A stretch of 64,000 nucleotides of DNA from contig NC_049980.1 of assembly GCF_000003815.2 (NCBI RefSeq), positions 7,095,699 to 7,159,698 on the forward strand, written 5' to 3'. Source of the stretch: Branchiostoma floridae. Taxonomy: Eukaryota; Chordata; Leptocardii; Amphioxiformes; Branchiostomatidae. Shown here piece by piece: positions 24,401 through 36,400 of the stretch. Both the position numbers and the translations under genes were made by a program. The number at the start of each line of letters is the position of its first letter. The stretch's first letter is position 1. Below the pieces are notes generated by a model. The model was given only the letters and a program-made list of their open reading frames with translations. It was not told the DNA's origin and searched no databases.

Positions 24401-27400
24401 ACACAACCAGCAAGCTTAACCAGATTTTGAAGAAAGACACGTAAGACTGGGCCATAAGGTTTGAGCTACACACACTAGGAAAGGCCCTGATCTTTTTTAA
24501 ATAAGTGCTCTGGCTTTTTTTAATGTGCTCATCAAGGTACGGCTGTCCTCAAACAGGGGCCATTGGCTTTAAGTCCCATCCAAGAGATCATCCCAAACAA
24601 ATTCTAACTCAAGGATCTGAGTATTCCAATATACGTCAATGAAGGTTAGACAGCCAGGTAATAAGATATGCCAAAAGCAGTACTCAAGCAACTGGAAATG
24701 ATTTTGGAAACGGCCAGGCGTTTCAATTAGCATCCACTAGTTTTCGTCAGTGACACTGAAGTAATCTGGAAGAAACAAGTATTTTATACCCTATTAACTA
24801 TGAATGAAGACAATTTTAGATGTCCAATAGGAAACCTGTAAGACAAATTCAGGCTGAAGACCATTTGGATTCCAATGGAAAACATTAAAAGGTAAGGCAA
24901 AGTCAAGCGGAGTATTCCAATGTTTCTGTAACAAACCTGTGCAGGGGACTGATCCGCTACCGTGACGACCAGCAAGCCTTGGTCAGCCTTCTCCAGATGG
25001 AACCCAACCTTCCCATCATGCACTGGGACTGCAAGGGTCCTGGCTGTGAAGCTGCCCACTTGTCGGAAATCCTGGATGTCACAGGTACAGAATACATTTT
25101 TTTTGTTATTTTGCCAGAACTGAGGAGAATGATAAAAAGAATAGATAACATCATGTGAAACAAGGTCTACCTAATTCTTAAAGATAGCAAAGAACTATAT
25201 ATGCAACACTTTGAATATATCTCATACATTGTACAAGTACATGTTCATTTACATGCAGGTGCCAAGCTTTAACTACCTTTGTATTTCTTTCCGATTTATA
25301 ATTGCAAAGTACGTATGTAACTGCTATATACTGCAAAATTTGGGAAAGAGTACAGACTGTCAGTACATTGTAGTTGAACATACACCACTACCAGTAGACT
25401 AGCCCCCTGCTGTAGTAATTGCACAAAGTTGTGTGCAAGCATTCACTTATTTAATACAGCTGATCCATAGAATATCAATAAAAGAATTTCCACACTGCAA
25501 GTAAAAATACATAGAAACGTGTCATCTAAATTTTAGGCAAGTGAAAAGTTGGTCTTTCCCTATAGGGTGCATGGGAGTGAGTTTGTTTTTTTAAATTTGT
25601 CTGCTGCTGCTGCTAGTCCCTTGACCTCTAACCCTGGCCATATTCTTACATGGCCAAACTGACAATCATGTACAAATAAATACAGCCCCCCCCCCCCCCC
25701 CAAAGAAATGCTGCCTGTACCTAAAAGGTATGTGTAGGAGACTAACTGTCAGGTGATAAACGAAGAAGATGGTACCATTTTGGCTGCAGCGGCCCCACTC
25801 CCACCAGTAGCAGGCTGCTTGCCCCTGGCTGAGATCCCCTCCATCTCCTCATCAGCGTAGAACCGGAACAGCAGAGAATCATCCTTAAACTTGTACTTCT
25901 CCAGCACTAGTGGCAAAAATAAACTGATTTGGGGGAAGCTCACATTCACCAGACCAACTTTGTAGGGCAGATGTCACAGGTGGGCTCAAAATGGGTAATT
26001 CAATATAATTTTGTGCCATGTAAATGTTGGCATATTCTGAAGACTTTTACTAGGGTTAGGAGGAACAGATAGGGCCTAAGCTTTCCACTTTGGGGGGAAA
26101 ATTTGCCAGTTCAGCAGTTAAGTTAGCGTAGAAGCAAGGTTAGAACCTCCCCGACGGAAGTCAGGTACCCATTTTTACACCTGGGTGAAGTGATGAAGGT
26201 CGCATAAAGTGCCTTTCCAAAGGGCACAATGTCGAGGGCACGGTGGCTTTTGAACCTCTAGATTCCAAGCCAAATGCTGGAACCAGTTATGCCACACATG
26301 ACACCACAGTTAAGCCACACATGACACCACAGTTAAGCCACACATGACACCACATTTACAGTATTTACCATGATGCATGAAGCCACTGTCACACAGAGCC
26401 TGCCCCAGCATGACCGCCTCCTCCCTGGTCTTACAGTCTCCCTGTTCCACCAGCCAGTCCACCAGCCGACTCGCTACCATCACCGACTTGTGGGTCCGCA
26501 GGTAGTGGTCCTTATTCCTGAGGGAAATATGTAGAAATTTATATCTGTAGGTATATAGAAAGGTCCTGTTTTTGAGAACCATAATTTGAGCTAGTGTAAT
26601 GGCCTAGTGGGTAGAGTGTTCACCTTGCATTCAGTACGTCATGCCGGGTCACACCAAAGACTTTTGGGAAGGGGTAAAGAGGTTGAAAACACACCACTAT
26701 CAGTGGACTAGCCCTCTAGCCTGCTGTAATGATTGCACAAAGTTGTGTGGCCTGAGGATACTGAAACAAAGATAGGCACCACCCTATGCGCCATCAGGTG
26801 CAGTATGGACTGTCTTTGACTTTGATACCTTGAGCACATTTAAGAATTCACCACACTTATCACAAAGAGTAGGGCTCCTTTCCCATGTAAATGGCTCAAA
26901 ATCTACAGTCCTAGGGTCGCACCTTGAGCATGAATCTATTGTCATATTGAGTTCACCTGAGTTAGCGCCAAATGGCAGCAGTTCCAGACACATACGATTT
27001 TTTAGCCCATTGTAAGCTCCTCGTAATTCAGCCCATGGCTGCGAAAAGATATTAGTTGGCTCACACAAGAGTAATTATTATCATATATGAACAATAATGC
27101 CACATACTTGATGAGAGGGTTGAAGAGCCCATGCAGTCGGCAGTAGATGTGGATGCCCTTGGCGATCATGTCCTGCATCTCGCTGCGACCTTTGTACGTC
27201 CCGTCATCGTAACGGAACCTGTACAGCAGCGGCTCGTTCTTGAAGTGATGTTTATCAGCAACTGGTGGTGAGATACAAATAAAGAACTAGCAACAAGAGT
27301 TCTCTAGATGGTTTGTTAAGAAAAAAGCACTCTTTTCTAATTCAGGATACAGCAACATTGCCAAGTCAGCATCCAGCATTGCTTTATGTTCTTCCCTTCA

Positions 27401-30400
27401 CTCAAAAGTCTAGCAGAAAAGTTTTGGCTTATCAAGTACTAGAAGGATATTACAAATGTATGTACAGTACATCAGCTTTCGAACAAAACAGGTAATAAAA
27501 AAAAATGATACATTTTACAGACATGAGCAAACCTGACACTTAAGAAAGTACTGGAGGAGGAGGTCGGTCTGAAGGACCACAAGCTGCTAGCCACCAAAAA
27601 TTGCTAGACAGAAATGCATGGTCTGATGCATCATTAATCGCACCTCTTACGAGGATGAACAGAACTGAACTGAAGTTACAATCCCTCCTGTGTACCCACC
27701 ATGGTGTATGATACCGTTCTCCAGCAGCAGCTGTCCAAGGTGAACGCCTTCCTCCACAGAGTTGATCTCTCCTAGCTCCTTCAGCCATGACACAAACTCG
27801 CTATAGTAGTATGCAAATCAACCATCACTTCAGTATCAACACATTTCACACAATTTCAAAAGTAATTAACAAGGCCTAGGAAAAAATGTTGGGTTTCGAG
27901 TTTCCTGAACAGCGCTAACTTTCTTTAGGACGAGCTACTGTAAATGCATTTAAGTTTGCAGGGATTTGATTTCGCGGTAGCGGGAAAAAGGACTTTTCGC
28001 GGTGGTTTTAGTTCCGGGTAGCATCGTGCACTGTAGCATCTTACTGCCATGGAAAAATGTTTGCGGTGGTTTTAAATTCGCGTTGAAGCGGCCACCGTGA
28101 AAACCGCGAACATTAAATCACCGCGAAAGTTTCTGCATTTACAGTATGCCATGGAAAGGGACAAGGGATTTTCAATCAATTTTGAAGTCAATTTCAATGC
28201 GCAGTACTTGAAGCGTGGTCAAATCATTCCATGGAAGTTCATGCGATAAAACGTTAAAGCCTGTGCAGTATCGTAAAATATGGACCAGTCCAGGACACCT
28301 GTATGGACAAGCATTTATAGGCAGGTATACCATAAAGCCCTAAACACACTAAAGGTGTGCTCCAACCGCACTTGTGCCAACTTGCTTCACTGCGGGGTTC
28401 GAAAGATACTCAACGAATTTCAGAGATAAAGTACGAATTTTCTTTCTTTTTGTGAATTTTGTCGTCTTCTAAATCATGCTTATACAAATTATGCAAGATC
28501 TAAATTATAAAAAAAAAAAAACGGATAGAATACCAAAATAGTGACGCAGTGAACAAACCCCGCAGTGACGCAAGCTTGACACAAGTGCTGTGGGAACTCA
28601 CCTTAATATACAGAATGTACAAATTTAAAATGTATGTGCTTGTATAGGAGCAGTCTTGTCCCTCCCACCTGCCTACAAAGCACTTGTGGTATGTCCTGAG
28701 GTGGTATTTCCTGTCCCTGATGAGGCTGGTGTTGCGGTTCATCAGGTGGTACAGCCGCTCACCCTTCTCTGAGATCAGGTTCCAGGTGTCTCTCTGTAAG
28801 GACTGCTTCACACCTGGTAAACAATCATGGCTCAGTCAACAATTATGAATTACTGTAACAACAAAAAATCATGTTCACAATTTTTGTTTTTGGGATATTT
28901 TATGTTCTCCTCCCGTACCATTCAGCAGTTTTTGTATTTGAGAATTGTGGCAACTGCACGGGAATCATTGTGAACACAAAATGGCCTATCTTTAATGAAA
29001 TTTAGTTTTAGGAAATTTGATGTCTTTTGAAATTATAGCCATATTGTAGCCCATCTTGTTAAGAAAATATATATCCATCTTCACTGCTTAAATGACATCA
29101 GACGTATAATTTCAATTCAAATGAGTGTAAGAAATATAGCATTCTTTACATGAAGCAGCTTTTGAGAATGCATTAAAGCATTTTAGAATAAATTTTTCAT
29201 TTTTAAAATATCTTATGAATTTGATAAGTTGAAAGTTGAAAGTGATGTACCAGATGTAAACAGGCCTGAAAATCAGGCTGCAACTCTAAGGCTGTTTCAG
29301 AGAAATAAATAATATTCATAGAAATTTAAATTTCCAGGGCCTGTACATACTTCTCCTTTTCTCCCTCTCCTGGTAGATAGCCTCCAGCCACTCCTGTTTC
29401 TCCTGAGGGGTTTTAGCGATGCACACAAACCACTTGTTCTTGGCGTTGTTGTGAACCTTCCAGCCGTTGGTCACGGTGTACCCACTACTGTGGAAATCAG
29501 CTGGAAAACAGGTTTCATATAGTTGAATAGAGAACACAACGCAGTGCGTTCTGTATATCCCAAGGTACTAGCCCGACCATGGGTTGGATCGCCCTCTGGT
29601 CTTAAGGCACCCCAACCCGCTAGAGGGCTGGGACGGATATTCAAATATTCAACAGCAATGCACATGGAACATTGGAAACGTACCTTTTTCTTCATCTTAT
29701 TCTATGGACACCTATTAGATACCAAAAGACACAGACTGGTCCAGAAATACCCATATATAACATTATGACTATCAGGGCCCAGGTATGACATAAACAATGT
29801 ACCACAATTAATATAACTACAAGTGGGGCAACATCAGTGTACATTCAAACTTGTGTCCACCTCTATATAAGGACACCTTGTCTATCTTCTGACAGAAAAA
29901 AACTTCACCCTGCCATTAAAAAAATCTGAAATTAACAACATGGACTTGCAAACAATGAGAGGGAAAGAAAAAAATCTTAAGTTGGAGACCTACGATAACC
30001 TGGAACTACAACAGACAACCTTCAGTACCATCACTACTGATAAGTGTGGCAGGAACATCACCCTTACCAGTTCCATCCTCGATGTTCTCTATCTCCATGA
30101 GTTCAGTACTGATCCTCCCCCTGAAGATGTACTCATACTGGACCTTAGTCTCCTGGGAGGGGAGCTGCAGCTGCTGCATCATGATGGACTGCCGTTTCGT
30201 CAGCGTCTTCTTACCAATCACTCTCCTGTAAAGGAAAACGATTTTTACCTACGCTAAGAATATGTTTTCGGGAGCACTAGTGGGTGTGTTTTGTTTGTTT
30301 GTTTGAACCTTTATTTATTCATGAAAGCTCAAATCGGCCTGCAGGCCGCTTTTCATTGAGGTCATGAGGGAAGAGGCAAGGGTCAGACAAAGTATATAAC

Positions 30401-33400
30401 AGAGATAAAGTTACATCGTCTTGAGTCCTTATAAGTCCTATACGTCTATATACATACAAAATACATGAGAGAAACTGCTACATGATTCAAGTCTGATCAA
30501 TTGGCCGTTCCCATTTACTTAAAGAGTCTCTTAAAGGAAGCCAGAGTTGTGAACATGGTATTTCAAGAAAGGTTTGGGTGGATTGTCTAGTCTTGATATT
30601 TGACATGAGGGTAGGCCGTGATAAGAATTGAAGATGATTAGATTATGGGATTCAAAAAAAAAAGATTTAAGTAAAGGTAGTCCAATAGCCTTTTAGAGGC
30701 CTCAGGGCCAGTGGGTTGTTATCTACTGTGTCTAGGGCACAGTATTGAAAGGTGGAGCCCATCCCCCTCCTTCCATCGCTTTTTATCTCCCAAACTGAAA
30801 TCAGGTATGCATTTTATACCTGGGTGGAATTGAGGAAAGTTGTGTAAAGTGCCTTTCCAAAGGACACAATGTCTAGCCCGGAATGCTTGTGTCCGCTAAC
30901 ATAGCCACTCAGGCATTTGATACCACTTGTTTGAAAACAATGACTTTTTTGTTTATGTGGAAGACATTAGACAAGACATGAAAGCAGCAATGGGCTTAAG
31001 TTGTGCACCTTGTATCCATACCACTACTTGTGCATCAATATTTCATAACAATACAAAACAACTGAAGATCATTGTTACCCTGTATTGTCCCCTCCATATT
31101 GTTGTCGCTTGTTATGTTTACAAAGTAAATGGGGCACCTTTGTCTTGGGTAGAAAGTCTATCTAAAGAATTCAATTTGAGGGAGTAAGAACAAAACAATT
31201 TTCTCGCACAAGCAAAAGGAACTGACTTTGAAATGGAGGGTATTTTCTTGCAGTAGACCAGCAGGTTGTCACACAGGAAGAACACCCTCTCCTGCACATT
31301 CCCTGCTGAGATCTTCAGCAACATGCCCTGTTTGATCAGCTCTGTGCAGGTGTTGGTGATGTTGGATCCCTGGAGGAAAAAACAACGAAGTTATCAACCA
31401 AGGAAATAGTAGTGCTGTATCTGCCCTTGGTGCTGAAAGTCTGGCATACTGGTATAATTGTTGTATTGAAGGACTTTCAATGTTTTGCTCCTGTACTCGT
31501 ACACATGTTAATCTTGTATGTGTATTTATCTTTGGTGCTTAAGTAGTATTCGTGGTGTTGTGTGTGTCCCTGGTGCTGAAATCCTTGCACATGGAAATAA
31601 AGAAGTTTCCTTCGTAAAGCAGCATTCTTTGCATCTTAAGTGTGCCTTCCATCAATCATTGCGAAATACTTTCCTTGTTATTGAGTATGTTATCAAAACT
31701 TGCCATGTTAACAAATACAATGGCCACAGTGTTTGCCTTGTATTTGGTACATCGTGAGCCAATTCATACCGAGACTTTTAAAAACTAGTACATACTGCTA
31801 TCTCAGCCTGGCACTTAAGAAAGAGTATATCAGTTAAACACATACTAGCCCCTGCTGTAGAGATTGCACAAAGTTGTGTGACCCAGGGCCACAGAAATGG
31901 AGATGGACACAATACAAGGGCTGTCTGGTGCAGGAAGGACTTCAACTTTAATTTTTGTGGAATCTCAGAGTTGACCACCCACCTCCCATCCCTCCACTTT
32001 AGACTGCCACTCCTCCAGTGCCTCCAGACTCTCCATTCTACGCTTGGTCTCGTTGATCTTGGAGCAGACATCCTTCATGGCTACCAGGGCTCTCTTAACG
32101 TTCTCTATGTCAGGGTGCGTCGACACGGTTTGCTTCAACAACTCCTTTTACAGTAGAGAAGATAAAAAAAAACAGAAGTTAATGTAATGTTACATAAAAA
32201 TGGCAAACAGTGCTTTTTGTATTGTATTCCTTTGTACTAGTAGTGCAAGGGGCTGGGTAGATCTCCTTTTAATTTATGAATTAGTAAAGTCAGTATTGAT
32301 TGTTCCTTTTGATTGCACCCCTTGTTACGCATGGCTTGTGCATAAGGTTATACATTATGTATCAGTGTCTGTATCATGACTACTTTTTAATCAGTGCTAT
32401 TTCTTAAAACCAAATTTCTTCACATATGTCTTAACCAGGAGGCAGTTTATGGGTATGCATTACAGACAAAGAAACCATTTCAGGCAAATGCTCCCAAATC
32501 TCTGTCCTTGCATCTCACAACCTTCTGCAAAAGACCTGTTGAAAATTGGGTGGGAACACTAAGTGCACAATCACACATTTCTGACATGTACATCACTGTT
32601 GCCCTTTAAATTGTATGGACAGCAGTTATTATTGAGTCTCTATGCTGAAGAACATTCTGTACTACCTTAAGTAGAAGAGGATACTTGCATATCCTCTGGA
32701 TGGGGGACAGCAGATAGCCCTCCAGTGGAACATCTGTGGTCTTGTGGCCTCCCAGTAACATACAGGCCTGGCAATATGGAAAGGATAGGAAAATGAAAGA
32801 AATTTACATTGAGCACTATGTCACATTCACATTGAGAATACATGTACCACATTTCTTCCAGTTGTTATGTTGAGCATTTCTCTGATAGAAGACAAAGCTG
32901 TTTTCACCTCCATGAAAAAGGGAGGCACAGTTTTTGGCACTTCTGTGGGGGTGGGGGAGGGTCCAGATATTTGTGGAGAAAGTAGGTCCTGGAAAGTCAA
33001 AGGTCAAGGTTGATTTTAGACCTCCCGGTGGCCGACATTGCTACAGCAGCAGAACCGATGGTTTTTGTATCTTTTGTCCTAGACATGACATGCTGTTGTT
33101 TCTTTTGTTTTGATCTCTTGAAGCTTAATCTAAATGTAATAGTATCATTTTGATCCACTGCATTACTCTCACCTCTCAAATAAACGTACCGGTACGTTTA
33201 TTTTTTTCCGCCTCAAAATCCACCCGGTACGTCCTTATTTTAGACGGTACGTTTATTTTTTTTTTCAAATTGGGCTTTCTTTACTAACCAGGGACCACAA
33301 AAATATTGAAAGTTTGGTATTTTCTGCCCATATTTCTGCAGTATTTTTGCTTCAAATTCACTATTTTTCGGACGAGGCAGCGCGGATTTCCCTGCCGCTA

Positions 33401-36400
33401 GCGCTATGACCCAAACATAACTAGGGATGCGTACCGGTACGCAGGACCGGTTCTGGACTTGCAAAAACGTTTCGGTTCAGGTCCAAAAATACCGGAACAC
33501 AAGTGATTCGGTACTGGACTCGTAAAAATATATCCTTTTCGTTTTAGACCATCTTTAACCTTCCAAAAATCTTGAAATTTGCGCTGAACAAAGACGAAAA
33601 CATCGAGGTCACATGCTACACACACAGTCACTAACTTCCGTAAATTCTCTATCAAAACACAGAAATTAACCACCAACCAAACAAATTAAAAAGTTACCAA
33701 TACTTTTCCACTATTTTTCACCCGTAGTCAACTTGTTTTAATGTTCCAGCAACGAAAAAATCCTTCCAAAACAAAGCACAGCGTTCAATCGGCTCGAAAA
33801 CATCCGCCATGTTGGATTCATCAACTCACGCCGAATCTCGCGGTAATTCGCGAGAGAATTATATATTTCCTGCAGTACCGTTATTTCTCGATAGGGGGCA
33901 GTGTCTATGACCTCCTTGGTTTCTGCAACATTGAAAATAGCACAAGTGGTAAATAAGGTATTCTAAATTGGAATGTTTCTTCAAAATGTTATTTTGTAAC
34001 AATGATTATAAAATAAACTTCTTTTTTCATTTCTTCAATTTTTATTTTCATTCATTTTTTTTACTTTTATTTTAATCTTTGTTGATGGTGTGACACTCAG
34101 ATAAGAATATGTGCAATAACATAGGAATTATTCTGTTCATTATTTATACAATTAACTGATATGGTACTGAGGCATAAATAAATAAAAAGAGCCTACCTGC
34201 TTATCATCTTCTCTTGGACTGAAGTAGCATGGGCACAGTTTAGATGTCAATTTGGTATTTTTCCGGGGGGTACTTTTATTCCAGGGGGTACTTTTATTAG
34301 ATTTTGAAGATTTGTCCGGGGGGTACTTTTATTCCAGGGGGTACTTCTATTTGAGAGGTGAGAGTAAATAAACCAAGACTCACCAGCAGAAAGCCTTTAA
34401 GGTTCTGGTCCTTCTGAAGCTCCAACAGTAGCCATTGAGCCTTCTCATGGTTACTGCAGTACATCTCATACACACTGAACTCCGACAACTGGAACAACAC
34501 GCGTACAGAGAACTTTTAACATATAATTCATCCTTCTTGAAAGTACAACATACATTTCTAAAGTCATTTTTCAAAACACCTTTCATCTTTCAGTTCAATT
34601 ATCCCACAATGAAAATGAAAGTAATAAAAAAATGTCATAAACAGCTGTTGCAATAGAGTTGATCTACTAGTACTGTTGTAAAGATGCTTTTATAATAGGG
34701 GTACGTATCAGTACAGAAAACTCAGTTCCAGAGGATCAGGTCGGGACCTGATTATCTGTCAAAACTTGTGAATGGGTGACACTCAGAAACAGTCCATTTC
34801 ACTACAAAGGATTCTGTTTGGTAGAGTATCCGACGTCCATTGGCGTGTTAAAATCCTATCTTTATGTACTTAACACTTACTGCCTCTGTTTTAACTGTAG
34901 AACAGTTTAACTGTTAACAGTTTAATTGTAGAAACTTGTTAAAGATGACCATCAACTCTCCTCTACTTCGCAAGTTATTTTCTTGGATCTGTAAGTCCCA
35001 AAACATGTGAATGCATCATGATATTCTACAAACTGTTCATTCTCAAATCCGGCCCAACATCGGGTCTACAGATTTTTTTCAGTTGTTTTTTCTGGACTGG
35101 TCAACCAATAAAAATGGTTTTGTACCGGTACATTGTAACTAACTAACGGTACCCAAACCTTTGTCACATGTGTTCTCACATGACCTTTCTTTTATCGTTT
35201 GAGCAGCACCACTTGCTATGATTTAATCATAGGTCATATGACTCATATCTCAGATTCCTCCAGTTGTCTGGGCAACAGACTAATCAAATTGCCAACCTTT
35301 CTCAAACAAATCCAATGAATTTTGCAATGATGGATTTACAAGCAAATGTCTACAAAACCTCAAATCAACTGCTCAGAGACATCATTTATATTTTACTGTC
35401 TACATACATTGTATTTGTGAAAATACCTGGTATTTGGTAACGTTAATCAGATTTATGTGTAATCATCTGGTTAAACAATTCTACACACCAAACACAGGAA
35501 CTATTATTCAAAAAAAGTTAAAAGATATCTTTGTACTCTATCTCAGACATTTTTACAACATGGCTTTTTGTAATCCTTTCTGGGTTCCAAATATCCATAA
35601 TATCATGTGGCAGACATATTGTTCTGGGTGGGGCGGCTGGGAGACAAATCTTAGAAATTTTAGTTTGAATGTACACCTCAGCCAAAATCATCTTAGTCAT
35701 GAGGATTTTCTGACTATAAATTTGCCTTTTGTCTCTTGCAGCTAAACATCCCAAACTGCCCAAGATTATTGAAAATGTTCCCATACATGTACGTTTAGGT
35801 TTATGAAGGTCAGGCATTTAGGCATGAATCATGTATATGTAAGCTTTCCCACCACTGCTGGACAATTTTACAGGAAATGACATCTGTTTCACATACAGTC
35901 AAGCATTTCCCATCAGTGATCTAAGCTAATAATTTTCATTCAGCTCTTTGGAAATGTTAAACTGTTCCAAGGACATTTCAGAATGTTCTAGGTTATTTGC
36001 TCTATACATGTAATCCAGAAAATTTGATTGAGAACAGTTACATCACTGAAGGATCAGGGTTGTCTCAGGGCTCTAGCCAGCTCGAATTTTTTTCCGTCAG
36101 CCAATTCCCATTGTCGCAAAAACCGCGAAAATTAAGGTAGAAAGACGGAACTGAGACCTTGAAAAACTGTTTTTTAATGAGATTGTCATATGCGAAAGGG
36201 CGCCAACACACAAAGTCAACAATCATAACAATAGCAAGACAAACAGTGTGTGGCTTTCCGACCGTGGACAGCGTCCCCAAGCCGCCTGTAGCTTCCACCA
36301 AGAGTTTTTGTCCGTCAAGGTTGACGGATTGGTTAAAAACCTTTCCGTCACACGCAGCAAATTTCCGTCAATTGACGGGAAAATGGACGCTGGCTAGAGC

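Noticed and set aside
25680..25702. Poly-C run in a P-Rex intron
   Set aside because: Simple homopolymer; no function implied and length may be inaccurate.
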